Origin: Prionace glauca
Lineage: Eukaryota; Chordata; Chondrichthyes; Carcharhiniformes; Carcharhinidae
DNA length: 64,000 nt
Assembly: GCA_037974335.1 (NCBI GenBank)
Contig: CM075729.1
Span: 112,078,437 to 112,142,436 of the forward strand
Direction of reading: 5' to 3'
The stretch's first letter is position 1. Every line of letters begins with the position of its first letter. Of this stretch, positions 23,001 to 32,911 are shown piece after piece. The position numbers and the translations under genes were made by a program. A model generated the notes under the pieces. The model searched no databases and was not told the DNA's origin. It worked only from the letters and a program-made list of their open reading frames with translations.

Positions 23001-25918
23001 CAAATGAATAAAACATTCATTAAACTTGAAAAGCTTTATTGTACCATAATGTTCCAAAATATTCCTGCATCTCATCTATTTTTTAAGGATCGCTTGTGGA
23101 TTATAGCTTTTACTATATTGTTTTTGGTAAGTGCACAGTCTCTGTAAACCAAAAGAGCAACTGTAGTTAGATGCATCCCACTCTTAAACCAAGTAACAAA
23201 CATAAGAACATAAGAAATAGGAGCAAGAGTAGGCCATCTGGCCCTTCGAGCCTGCCCCGCCATTCAATAAGATCATGGCTGATCTGCCGTGGCTCAGCTC
23301 CACCTTCCCGCCCTCTCCCCATAACCCTTAATCCCTTCTCTTATCAAAAACCCATCAACCCGTTTCTTAAAAATATTTAGCGAGGCAGCCTCCACCACTT
23401 CAATGGGCAGAGAATTCCAGAGATTCACCACCCTTTGAGTGAAGAAGTTCCTCCTCAACTCTGTTCTAAACGGCCTCCCCTTTATCTTGAGGCTGTGCCC
23501 CCTAGTCCTACTGTCTTTTTTGAGCGGGAAGAGTCTCTCCACCTCTATCCTATCCATCCCATTCATCATCTTATACGTCTCAATGAGATCTCCCCTCATT
23601 CTTCTAAACTCTAACGAGTATAAGCCTAGTTTATTCAGCCTCTCCTCATAGCTCAATCCCCTCAACTCCGGTATCAGCCTAGTAAACCTCCTCTGCACTC
23701 CCTCCAGGGCCAAAATATCCTTGCGCAGGTGCGGCGCCCAAAACTGCACACAGTACTCCAGCTGCAGCCTCACCAATGCCCTATACAGCTGCAGCAAGAC
23801 CTCCCTACTTTTATATTCAATCCCCTTCACTATGAAGGCCAGCATCCCATTCGCCTTCCTGACCACCTGCTGCACCTGCAAGCTGGGTTTTTGCGACTCA
23901 TGCACAAGGACCCCGAGGTCCCTCTACACCGTCGCCTGCTGCAGTTTTTCGCCTCGTAAGTAATAGTCCTTCCTACCATTCCTCCTACCAAAGTGGACCA
24001 CCTCACACTTGCCAACATTAAATTCCATTTGCCATTTCCTGGCCCATTCGCCCAGCCTATCTAGATCCTTCTGCAGACTCTCCACACCCTCCTCACAATT
24101 TGCCTTTCCCCCAATCTTGGTGTCATCAGCAAATTTCGACACCCTGCACTCGGTTCCCTCCTCCAGATCATCTATATAAATGGTAAATAGCTGAGGCCCC
24201 AGCACCGACCCCTGGGGCACCCCACTAGTCACCAACCGCCAATCCGAATAGCATCCATTGACCCCCACTCTCTGCCTCCTATTTGACAACCAATCCTCTA
24301 TCCACGCTAACACCCTACCCCCAACTCCATGTCCCCTGACCTTCTGCAATAACCTCTTGTGAGGTACCTTGTCAATATTTGGAGAAAATGCATCCATGTT
24401 GGACATGAGGAAGTTTGTTAATGGAGAAAAATGGTAGGTAAATCCCAAGAGACTTGAAATAAATACCTGCTTTATTTTTCTTTTTGTGACGGAAATACCC
24501 AAATTAAATTGTGTACTTTACAAATAATGGGGGAGATTCTCCAATCCCGCTGTGCTAATTCTTTAGCGCAGTGAGCCCTGGAGAATCACGTGTGGGCTAA
24601 TTCACAGGATTCGCGCATCCGTTCTTACTGTGCGCGCATCTCCAAGCACCGGATATCTGGCATGGTTGGGACCACACTGGAAAATGATGGGAGCAGCAGG
24701 CAAGTAATTTTAATCTTATTTCAATGTTACTTAAATGTAATTTTGGGAGCCTGGGACTGATGTCTCCAGGCCCACTAGCACCTCCCACCCTGCCAGTACA
24801 ACTTAACGCCATCCAATACATTGTTGATTTTTTACCAAATCCCCTGATTTGCTCATTGCACTGTGAGCTAATCAGTCTTACTGTCCAACCTCTGCTCTTG
24901 ACAAAACACAACTTAGATTCTTCTCACACGCAATGCCTGTCTCTTATATTTGACATGGATCCACTTCCAAGATTTCAATCCCTCCTTTAGGCATTCCTCT
25001 GCCTTGTTTGCAAGCTCCCACACAATCTCGCAGGTACTGAGTCATGTTAGCCTGAGCATCACTGTTTCAGAGGCTGTACTAAGGTCACCAGCCTGAGAAT
25101 TGTTTCAGATACCTGACTTCTAGCGAGCTAACTTCATCTTGTCTATGGCTTTCAGTTTACTTTAATCTGTCCTTTATGTCCTTTTTTTAACTTCAGTGTT
25201 CAGTGCCTTATTCAGATTATAGTTTGTTTTGTCCCTGTGATTTCAGTCTTCCTGAGACCTCTCTTTTCATTCCCTGGTTTCTGAAATCCCTATTTTTGGT
25301 TTCTGGGATATGCTTTCTGCCCTTACTCCATTGTCTTGCTTTTATTTCTGGCAGTCTCTGTGAGAGGTATTTCCACCTCAGCTATCTAGTCCCATCTGCC
25401 ACTGCATCCAGTTTCAAAGTAAACTCAAAACTTCTTTCTAACCTAAAGTGGTATCTGATTACTAAGCAATGGCTACACATTGTAAAACATTTAATCACAA
25501 GGAATGTACTGTTTCAACTGAAGTCAAACCCCACAGGAATGCAAGCAACTGTTTTAAAACATGAATCTAAATAAAATGTTAACCCTTTCTGACAAGTAAA
25601 CATGAAGTTACCCTCACCTAAAACTATGTCTTATTTCTAGTACCCAAATACAAATTAGTTAACACTACTTCTGTTTCAAAATGTCAATATATACTTGAAA
25701 CTTATTTTAATCTTCTCTTTCTATTTTTCTCAGTTAATTGCAGATTATACATAATGCCAAAGCCAAGGTTAGTCAATGGAGCCATTACCTATTTTAAGGG
25801 AAGTCTACAATATTGCTCAAGAAATTGCAAGCGTCATTTAATTCTGTCCATCTTCTTTTTGAAAGGGTTGAGAACATCTATGAAGATAATAATTTCACTG
25901 GTGGATGATAACGCCTAA
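16973..25918 (+). CDS. NCR3-like: Gene A: NKp30 (NCR3)-like receptor, single V domain
   Basis: Predicted type I membrane protein made of a signal peptide, one V-set Ig domain with a J-like end, a membrane segment with an Arg, and a tail. Exons are 16973-17015, 18694-19032, about 22494 or 22548 to 22652, and 25734 (or 25744) to the stop. The introns separating them are phase 1 throughout, so the exons join in frame. The V domain aligns with human NKp30 over 'EVSNKT...SGR...LKIRD...HD...YYCKVE...GT'. In mammals NKp30 is an NK-cell activating receptor that pairs with CD3-zeta or FcR-gamma through a membrane Arg; the same role here is inference. Introns hold CR1 and LINE-2 debris. It converges with gene B. 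No stop or frame break was seen in the V exon, so it may be functional. An alternative is another VJ-type receptor such as an XMIV-like gene. Confidence 0.75.
17130..17965 (-). mobile_element. LINE family 2 fragment in gene A intron 1
   Basis: It runs parallel to 3425-4345: 'gcatttattccccatcccta' at the 3' end, and at the other end 'aaaataacccccaagatttt', antisense to the RT stretch read at 17987-17793 as LGVIFDQKLNLISHTNVVA. It is broken by many stops. Confidence 0.8.
18180..18345 (-). mobile_element. CR1 fragment, old, in gene A intron 1
   Basis: Antisense CR1 C-terminal text ('ggagtaaaggattccaatgg', 'gtaaagaaattccccctcat') is still recognisable, but short and diverged. A 60-base LINE-2 scrap follows at 18525-18590. 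Confidence 0.6.
18694..19032 (+). CDS. NCR3-like: Gene A exon 2: V-set Ig domain with J-like end
   Basis: This 339-base exon (phase 1 to 1) has an acceptor AG at 18692-18693 and a GTGAGT donor at 19033. It encodes GNITVIQSPPW..., the first Cys in LHCTCRG, the core Trp in FYTWHL, then GRVF, LKIRD, HDSGTYYCKVE with the second Cys, and a J-like CGPGTKLTVT. V and J are one exon, so no rearrangement is needed. There are sequons at N-I-T, N-G-T and N-K-T. Two extra Cys (in CTCRG and VCGPG) stand where gene B has Tyr, and they could form a second disulphide. The human NKp30 segment EVRNGTPEFRGR...HIRDVRGHD...YVCRVE is the closest match known to me. Confidence 0.9.
19033..19559 (+). other. Gene A intron 2, unassigned part
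   Basis: No exon or confident repeat is visible here. Confidence 0.5.
19560..19880 (-). mobile_element. LINE family 2 fragment in gene A intron 2
   Basis: It shares 'acaggattttgatccaccgg' and 'ggtgcatggtgcacactgcg' with the 3425 and 17130 copies. It is short and decayed. Confidence 0.65.
20175..20800 (+). mobile_element. CR1 fragment, old, in gene A intron 2
   Basis: RT text VDEGSVVNVVYLDYSEAFA is readable at 20230. It runs on through decayed FADD and downstream regions to about 20790, with many breaks. Confidence 0.8.
20801..22493 (+). other. Gene A intron 2: SINE fragment and C-rich tract
   Basis: 21463-21677 is a minus-strand SINE type A fragment with tail 1 ('cattcggcccatcgaatctg'). 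21780-22110 is low-complexity: a (TG)n run at 21828-21843 and long C runs at 21896-21911 and 21946-21958. The proline-rich ORFs it produces are composition artefacts. No exon was seen before 22494. Confidence 0.6.
22494..22652 (+). CDS. NCR3-like: Gene A exon 3: transmembrane segment with Arg
   Basis: The exon encodes TTTLWCIRTVIIIGVILSGT then VLYRRRCLIE and ends in phase 1 at a GGTACT donor (GT at 22653). Arg lies near the outer end of the hydrophobic stretch, as in NKp30 (LLRAGFYAVS...) and in gene B (LWYFRAGLIS...). A basic stop-transfer sequence RRRC follows. Two acceptors fit phase 1: AG at 22492-22493 (159-base exon with a longer stalk, QMYVQSFLD) or AG at 22546-22547 (105 bases, better pyrimidine tract). 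Similarity of the longer stalk to gene B's slightly favours the first. Confidence 0.75.
22653..23199 (+). other. Gene A intron 3, unassigned part
   Basis: AT-rich. Short ORFs have no recognisable domain. Confidence 0.5.
23200..24376 (-). mobile_element. CR1-clade LINE, 5'-truncated, in gene A intron 3
   Basis: The 3' end is at 23200 ('acataagaacataagaaata'). Two long frames cover the RT (24502-23924: SGVPQGSVLGPQLFTIYIDD, KFADDTKIGG) and the C-terminal domain (23905-23294: EYCVQFWAPHLRKDI). They are separated by one frame change near 23915. It is a close sister of 10570-11408. Confidence 0.92.
24527..25733 (+). other. Gene A intron 3: palindromic element and unassigned DNA
   Basis: 24530-24595 has a short inverted pair around 'gagattctcca' and 'tggagaatcac', related to the ends at 34199-34606. 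The rest, to the tail exon, holds no recognised feature; the 123-codon frame at 25203 looks random. Confidence 0.5.
25734..25918 (+). CDS. NCR3-like: Gene A exon 4: cytoplasmic tail
   Basis: The acceptor tract 'tctatttttctcag' ends at 25733. In phase 1 the frame reads VNCRLYIMPKPRLVNGAITY then FKGSLQYCSRNCKRH... to a stop at 25916, a 61-residue tail without a standard ITIM. A second AG at 25742-25743 gives only Asp-Tyr-Thr and a stop at 25752, which would suit an adaptor-dependent activating receptor. The paralogous exon at 1914-2008 shows the same two AGs and, in the longer frame, the same PRLVN...TYFK. The differences within those two motifs are synonymous. I cannot decide which acceptor is used. 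Confidence 0.55.
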
Positions 25919-26045
25919 ATTCATGTGTATGTAAACCCTGCTATTTAAGTGAATAGAGTTTGCTTTGTTGCACTTGGAACTTGTTTCAACTTTCCCTTGA
26001 ATCTGCTGTGAAATGATCATTTAAAATAAGAATTGCTTCATTAAT

Positions 26046-26165
26046 CTCAGTAGGAAGTCTCACAATACCAGGTTAAAGGCCAACACGTTCATTTGGAATC
26101 ACAAGCTTTTGGAGCACTGCTCCTTCCTTGGATGTGTGGAGAGGTAGGTTTCACAAACATGGCAA
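26046..26165 (+). repeat. Dispersed repeat family E
   Basis: Text from 'gtaggaagtctcacaatacc' to 'gcactgctccttccttggat', shared with 49940-50125 and 1-60. A reverse-oriented relative lies at 26690-26825. Confidence 0.7.
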
Positions 26166-26307
26166 ATATATACAGTTTCCTGATAGTCAAGTTCTGCATG
26201 CATGAGAATGGCCTCAAATGGGATCTTAGTCCATGTCACACTACTTGTAACCCCCAGCATTTGGCTTGGCCTTGCAAAATCCTACTAACTGTCCTGGCTT
26301 GAGACAA

Positions 26308-26622
26308 TTCATAGAATCATACAGTGCAGAAGGAGGCTGTTTGGCCCATCGAGTCTGCACTGACAACAGGCCCTATCTTCATAACCCCATTTATATACCC
26401 TACCTAGTCCCTCTGACACTAATTTAACATGGCCGGCCAACCAACCTAACTTGCACATCTTTGGACTGTGGGAGGAAACTGGGGCATCCAGAGAAAACCC
26501 ACACAGGTATAGGGAAAATGTGCAAACTCCACTCAGGCAGTGACCCAAGTCGGGAATTGAACCCAGGTCCCTGGTGCTGTGAGGCAGCAGTGCTAACCAC
26601 TGTGCCACTGTGCCGCCCATCT
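26308..26622 (-). repeat. SINE type A, tail-1
   Basis: The tail is at 26308 ('atagaatcatacagtgcaga'), whose CR1-like 3' end 'tgattctat' reads in reverse complement. The head is at 26590-26620 ('gctaaccactgtgccactgt'). Confidence 0.88.
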
Positions 26623-26689
26623 TTGCATGTCTTTAACCTATGATTATCCATTTCTCCACTTGTACTGTCTGTACCTGTAAAGACATCAG

Positions 26690-26825
26690 TACCCGAAAAG
26701 ACTCGGATTCCAACCATTATCTTGCAATTGTGTCTTTGTCTGTATATGCTATGTTGGTGAAATCTACCTCTCCACTCACCCGATGAAGCTGCAATGCTCG
26801 GAAAGCTCATGATTCTCAAAAAATA
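26690..26825 (-). repeat. Dispersed repeat family E, reverse copy
   Basis: 'cctctccactcacccgatga' and 'aatgctcggaaagctcatga' match the family E body in reverse complement. With 26046-26165 it flanks the SINE at 26308-26622, so a SINE may have landed between two oppositely oriented copies. Confidence 0.6.
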
Positions 26826-27639
26826 TCATGTGAACATCAATAAGATTTCTTCAAATAACGATTGAGGCGTAAGATTATGTTGGGAATATTTTATAAAACA
26901 GGATCGATAATGCATGCCCGAGTCATTAATTAATAGTATAGTATCTGTGTAATAGCTCTTAAGGACAATGTATTATTTTATTCATGGAATTATTTATTTT
27001 CCTGATGCAGATTTGATATCCAGTGGTAATACCACAATTAAGAATGGTCATTCACGACTTTAACATGGATTTAAATGTATCCTCACATAATGGAAGAATC
27101 CTTTGATCTATCACTTGAATAACGCATTTGACATTTAGAGCATTTATGAGCATTTGACTCACGTCGTAAGAATGGCAGAGTTAGAACACCGTTGTTATCT
27201 AATTATGGAAAGAGGAGCTGACCCGAGTTGGAACAAATCGGTTGATACACGTTTGATATCAGTTGATATACTACGCTTACATGTTTACAACGATTCGCTT
27301 ACATGTTAAATATGAAGCGCCACCAAGTGGTGGCAATGGGAACTTCAGGCTACGTGCTGTTGTGCTAATATTTTGTGCGTAGATTTTAAAATCAATTGAC
27401 AACATCGTATTAGTATCAACCTAATGCATTTTTTGGCCATACGCAATGTAATTCTGAAGTTGATATGCCATTGAAATAATTGCAATCTTCCATGTTCCAC
27501 TGTCCATTAATAAATGCAAAATTATCCCGGACGTTTTAGCGACTTTTGCATTCATGCACGGTTCAGCAGCAAGGTCTGGTTGCTATCACAAAAGCATCAC
27601 GTTTTACACATTACTCCTTCCTAATCCAGGACTTCAAAA
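26826..27639. other. Non-genic stretch between convergent genes
   Basis: AT-rich, with no exon or repeat recognised. Confidence 0.5.
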
Positions 27640-27669
27640 TCAATTGTAGTCACACTTGCTCTCCCGGCA
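27640..27669 (-). CDS. Possible terminal exon after 27911-27998
   Basis: After an AG (reverse of 27670-27671) the phase-0 frame is CRESKCDYN and stop. Its phase matches the end of the candidate exon at 27998-27911. The pyrimidine tract is poor and the match may be chance. Confidence 0.2.
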   Translation of the reverse strand, partial: CRESKCDYN

Positions 27670-27910
27670 CTGAACAATCCTCCAAAAGTTGTATCATTCT
27701 TTTTTGTGTGCGCAAATTTTGCATGGTAAGAAAGGCATGTTTGTAAAAGTGTTGTTCGTTCACTTTTAATAGATACTGTGTGAGAATAGAAGGTTGATTG
27801 GCTGACAAATGGACATGCTGTATAAATAGTTGCTTTCTTCTTCCGTTGGCATTCTTGTGAAATGTGCAAGATGAAAAATTTCGACATGCATTTTTATTAG
27901 TAATACTCAC

Positions 27911-27998
27911 GTTCTGTCCGACCAAAAGACTATCTCCTTCCTTTCCTGAATAAACGAGATTCGTTTGATAATTTCCAGCTCTCTGGAAAGTTTCACAA
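27911..27998 (-). CDS. Candidate cytoplasmic-tail exon of gene B
   Basis: This 88-base exon starts in phase 2 after 'gatcctcag' and ends in phase 0 at a strong GTGAGT donor. It encodes CETFQRAGNYQTNLVYSGKE then GDSLLVGQN. Gene B's membrane exon ends in phase 2, so the two would join in frame as ...RQKS-CETFQ. It has two tyrosines; Y-Q-T-N fits a Grb2-type YxN site, and neither is an ITIM. No homologue is known to me, and 6.7 kb of intron separates it from the membrane exon. It could belong to another gene or be chance. Confidence 0.4.
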
Positions 27999-28089
27999 CT
28001 GAGGATCTTTTGGAAAATCATTGGGAGTGCTTTCACTAATTCTGCGGCTAAATTTTCTAGCAATCTGGGATATAGACATTCGATCCAGA

Positions 28090-28960
28090 GGATTAATTTG
28101 ATATTAGTCTTCCGCTGTCACCAATACTTGTATCCTCCTGCTATTAATCACATTACGTTCGTCAAACTTACGTTCGTCAAACTCTTCATGGCTCTCTATT
28201 TTTGGGAAGTAGGTTTTTTATCTCCTGCTGTGAAGAGAGATACGAAATATTTATTCAACGCCTCTTTCATTTCTTCGTTCTCCATGAACCGTCTCTACTG
28301 CTAAGGAACCAAAGTTCGTTTTAAATGTTCTTTTCACGTAATTGTAAAAAAAAGACTGATTTCATTTTCTGACTCGTTTGACCTCATTTTCCATGTTATC
28401 TTTTTTATCTACTGTTGGTGTTCCTTCGCTCATTGCAATCTTCAATCTAACTGCTATCTATGTCACACTTTCTGTTTTAATCTGATAGCGTAACGACTTC
28501 CTCAGTGAGCTACTGAACAACTTTGATTTTTTTTAATGGAATGCATTTTAATCACATTTTGAAATGTTTACTGAAATGGTTCTCATTGTTTGTCTGTAGC
28601 TATATCTTTTAGTCTATTTCCCATCCTGTCTTTAGCTCTCCCCTGGTTCCAACGTAACTGGCGATGTCTAAATGCAAGGTTCGTATGCAGACTAGAGCAT
28701 GTCGCTTCGAAACTTAAAGAGGAACTCAATTGTGTTATGATCATTTTTCCAAACGGCCATTCAGCCTCAGGGCCAGCTCCGCCATTCTATAATCTCATGG
28801 CTGAACTGATTGCCGCCTCAGCATTGCAATCCCGACGACCCTCTATAACTTTTTACTCCCGTGTCCAAAAACATGTTTTCTATCTCTGCATTAAAACCAA
28901 AAAAATTGCCCTGCCTCCACCGCTCTCCCAAAACTCATGGCTATTTAGAGAAAAGAAAAT
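28090..28960 (-). mobile_element. Old LINE fragments
   Basis: 28090-28720 resembles antisense text of a LINE RT upstream region common in sharks ('ttcatttcttcgttctccat', 'tctttagctctcccctggtt'). 28745-28960 is a minus CR1 3' end ('gccagctccgccattctata'). 28150-28185 contains a two-copy 15-base tandem repeat, ACGTTCGTCAAACTT. Confidence 0.5.
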
Positions 28961-29339
28961 CTCGTAATCTCAGTATTCAATAGGAAAGTCTTACTTTTTC
29001 ATTGTATTCCTTAGTTCTAGGGAATGCAGCTCAGAACTTGGGAGAACAGGATAATTGTTTATTTTAGCCTTGCAAATGGTTATATTAAGCAGAGTTAACG
29101 GACTTCTGTTTGCATAAGTTACCCTGCGATTTCGGATCAGGGGGATTGACGGGGTCATGTGCTGATGGGGTTTATGTGCAGTCCTGGATCGATAGCAGAG
29201 AAAAACACCTTTCGCAGAAAGCAGTTTACATTGCAGCTAAAGTTTGGTTGAAGTTAGGATGGTTTTGTAGGTGTTCCGGGGCTCCATTTTCCCGTTTTAA
29301 GGCGAAGTGCACATACCAGAGTGAAAATAGGAGTGTTTC

Positions 29340-30260
29340 CCTTAGGTGTTAGCAACATCTTTCATGTGGGATTTAGACATCCGAATGATGCTTCTAAGCT
29401 CATTGCGAGCAACTCCCCCCCTGCAGCCCATTGATTCGAGACCATTTTTTAAAGGGTGCCACAATCTCCGCAAGCAGAGAAGGGCCCCCTCTCTCCAAGT
29501 ATTAAATGGTGCCCATTGTGCACCCATATTGTTCAGTGGGAGAACCAACAACCTCTCACGAAAGCAGCACTCACTCTGACCCACCCAACAAATACTGGGT
29601 AACCACCTCCCAGACCAGGCAGGCATAAGGGTGACTCAACCCAACTTTTCCCACACTTAATCCCTTCCCCTCAGACCCACTACTCCGTCCCTTCCCCCTC
29701 AAGCCTCCTACTCAGCCCCCTTCGCCCTCAGAACCACACTCAGCCCCATCTCATCTCAGCCCCCAACTCAACCGCATCTGCTCTCAGCAAATCCACTCAG
29801 ACACCACCCCCCCCCGCCCCCCCCCCCCTCACCCATTCACAATCAGGACCATTACCAATCACATTTCATACTCTGCCACCCTTGAGGCCATGCGTCTTGG
29901 CAGCGCCCACAGTACACTGCTCCCTGCCACTGAAAACCTGGCCTGGATACCCTGTCCCTGACAGGGTCCAAGGAGATATTTCCAGTGGTCATTTGTCGCA
30001 TTGCTACTGTCAAGCTGCAGAGGACAGGCCGCTCAGTTGGGTGTTGGGTGGGCTCAGGCTGGGGCAAGGCATTGACCTCAGTACATTCTGCAGGGATTGG
30101 AATGTTGTGGCTGGACTTTCCCTTCTAGCTATGGTGAACTTTACGATCACCCTGGCATCATGATTTCAGGTACCCTATGATCAAGAGTGGCATTCCTACC
30201 TGTCAGCTGTGACAATTCAGAAGTGCCAGGTCACATTAATGTGACCCCACCCCATCCCCT
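29340..30260. repeat. Unassigned repeat with C-rich degenerate tandem tract
   Basis: 29590-29835 is a pyrimidine-rich, loosely periodic tract with phrases such as 'cctactcagccccc' and C runs at 29805-29829. The flanking sequence looks repeat-derived. No coding signal was seen. Confidence 0.4.
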
Positions 30261-30354
30261 CACCTGGCAGGCTTTTGAACGATTGCAACAGTCCAATCTG
30301 CAGCAGAGATTTTCCTTTATCCCTGCTAAAAAGCTGCAGGTGTGAGCAGATCTC

Positions 30355-31380
30355 TTTAATGTTCCATTATTTCTGTTGCTTATCCTCATACCTGTTCTTT
30401 CGATGACTAACACCTATATTACTTATCCTTCTGCTTAAACACCTGTAAAAATTTTCTGAGTTTTTTTTTGGTTTATTTCTAGCTAGCTCTCTCTAGCATT
30501 CTAATTTTCCCACTTTTACAAGTGTTTTTGTCATTATGTGCTTTTCTTGAAATACTGTTAATCTTCTCACCTGTCACACAACTTTGCGGAATTTAACCTT
30601 TTTTTCTGTCAAGAAGATTCTGTCTTTATCTTCATTGGTTAGGCATGGATGGTGCACTCTTGATTTCAAGGCTTTCTTTTGCACTGATGCATAGTTCATG
30701 AATATTATGGAACATTTCCTTCAACGTGGGCCATTGCATCTCTACTGACCATTCCCATTTCACTTAGCAAACTTTTTCTGCATGCCCTCATAACTGTCAT
30801 ATTTAATTTTAAAATACTAGCCTTAGATCCACTCTTCTCTCCCTCAAATAGAATGTGATATTGAATCAAATATGGTGGCTGCTGCCTAAGGGAGTCTATG
30901 CTATGAGATCATCAATGAATTTTGTCCCATTGGACAGTGCGGTGGCACTGTGGTTCACATTGTTGCATCACAGTGCCACAGACATAAGTTCAATTCCAGC
31001 CTCGGGTCACTGTCTATGTAAAGTCTGCACATGCTTCTCTTATCTGTGTCAGTTTCCCCTGGGTACTCCAGTTTCCTCCCACAGTCCGAAGATGTGTGGG
31101 TTAGGTTGATTGGCCATGCTAAATTGACCCTAGTGTCAGGGTATTAGCAGGGTTAATATGTGGGGTTAGGGGAATAGGGCCTGGGTGGGATTGCGGTCAT
31201 GCGGACTCAATGGGCCAAATGGCCTACTTCTGCACTGTAGGGATTGTATGGTTTCACATTACCAGATCTAGATTAGCCTGCTATGTGCTTGCCCAGAAAT
31301 CATTCCATGGACCCACCATCAAACTGACCTTCATCATTCTGGTATGTTTTTGTTGTCATTGTTTGTACATGGGCTACTGT
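30355..31380 (-). mobile_element. Old LINE fragment split by a SINE
   Basis: Antisense LINE text at 30355-30934 resumes at 31254-31345 ('cagaaatcattccatggacc') after the SINE insertion at 30935-31253. It is diverged, with no usable frame. Confidence 0.5.
30935..31253 (+). repeat. SINE type A, tail-1
   Basis: The head is 'acagtgcggtggcactgtgg' and the body is 'ggtactccagtttcctccca'. The tail, 'gggccaaatggcctacttct', closely resembles the CR1 3' end. It is inserted inside an older LINE. Confidence 0.88.
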
Positions 31381-31419
31381 TTCCGGCAATAGGGAGAGTG
31401 GAAGCAAACATCTGAAGCC

Positions 31420-31536
31420 AGCACATCCAGAAAGAGCTGGAGATCAGTCCTCATTATGTCCCTTCACTGGAAAGAAGTGAGTCAGACACCTATAGCTGTA
31501 TCTGGACTGTTAGACGTCCAAGCAGAAAGGAACCAG
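31420..31536 (+). pseudogene. Possible Ig-domain 3' remnant
   Basis: The frame reads HIQKELEISPHYVPSLER then SESDTYSCIWTVRRPSRKEP before a GGTATT donor-like site in phase 1. 'E-S-D-T-Y-S-C' resembles the end of an Ig fold (D-x-Y-x-C). A stop lies just upstream and no acceptor, first Cys or Trp is visible. It is a decayed Ig exon or chance. Confidence 0.25.
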
Positions 31537-31744
31537 GTATTGACAACATGACGCAAAATGACTGAAAGCTCAGTGTACTAAATTAGCCTAAAACCAGTAT
31601 TTGTAGTACAACTCAATTGATAGTTTCGCTCAGCCCCTGAACACTATTCAATACCTCTTCTTTTGTGGAATCCGAGTGTAATTGATGCTCTGTGCAAAAG
31701 GTGAACATCTTGGGATGGGAAAAAGTCTCCTGGACGATCATCAG

Positions 31745-31945
31745 AATGACTGTTCTGTCCATGAGTGTTTTACTAATGCTGCCCTTACCTGGCCTGACTT
31801 ACAGACCCATAGCAATGTTGTTGGCACCTATCTGTGCCCTGAAGTGCCTAGCAAGCCACTCGGTTCAGGGGCAATTAGGGATGGGCGACAAATACTGGTG
31901 CTTGCCAGTGATGCCCACATCCTATTAAAGAATAAAGAGAAAAAT
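31745..31945 (+). repeat. SINE type B body and tail
   Basis: 'cttacctggcctgacttaca' then 'ggggcaattagggatgggcg' and 'cagtgatgcccacatcctat' are typical of SINE B. The tRNA-like head is missing or worn away. Confidence 0.8.
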
Positions 31946-32910
31946 GGTTATGTGGAAAAAAAGCTCAGAGGAAATTTAGCCATAAACAGTATACTAAATA
32001 GTTTGGAGACAAGGGACAAATGTGTAAAGATAGATCATCTGAGTCAATTTGATTAGTAATTAAAGTATTTCTCAATGGAATAATGGACAACTAAATGATG
32101 ACAATAACGCCATAATGACCATGAACTGTTTCAGAAATCTAACTGCCTCATCCTTATTTCAAACTACGCTGAAAGCTGGTCCACTGAATTATCCATGAAA
32201 TGAAAATAAGGTGCTGTTTCGAAATACATCATTCAGCGAGATCCACTATTCTTTCCCTCGAACTGGATGTGAAAGACTATGATCATTGATGCCCGGAGGA
32301 GCTTTCATTATGAGGTCAATAAATTCGCGTTGTGAGCACCTCAAACACACAGCAAAATTCGCACAGGGACCGAAACGTGGGTCCCTGTTTGCAGTGTTTT
32401 TATTCGTAGTTTACATGATTCTACAGTGAAGTGAATTTAGCCATCTCAATTATTTGTTTCGAAATTTCTTTCGACATATAAACATAGTCTGAGATGCCAT
32501 GAAATGAAAGTACGCTTACTGCAGAGGCTGAAGAAGTATTATTTAGAGAACACATTTGCAATCTAAGAATAGCATAACTCGTTGAACTTGGGTCACGTTG
32601 TTGCACATGGGTCACGTTTGACCTGTTTGAGACAGCTGCTTAGAAATAGAAACCTAGTCAAAGGTCTTTTCTGTCGAAACTCTCCAACGTAAGTGTGTCT
32701 GAGTGTTTGGCAATATTTGAGCTGCAAGTTCTAGCAGTCCACAGCTTCGACATTTCTGTATTGCTGAGAAGTATTTGACCTGGAGGGAAAACATTTTAAC
32801 ACCGCTGTCTTCTCACTTCAGTAACTCTTTGCACGTTTCATCTTCCACACTTCATTGCTTCGGCATATTTATCTTCTCCCTGTAGTCAAAAGATTTGAAT
32901 TCACATTCAG
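31946..32910. other. Non-genic stretch
   Basis: Unassigned AT-rich DNA with no exon recognised. Confidence 0.5.
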
Positions 32911-32911
32911 A

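Noticed and set aside
27650-28063. 137-codon minus ORF as a single-exon gene
   Set aside because: It starts and ends in unremarkable sequence; only the 88-base middle part with splice borders looks exon-like, and it is listed separately.
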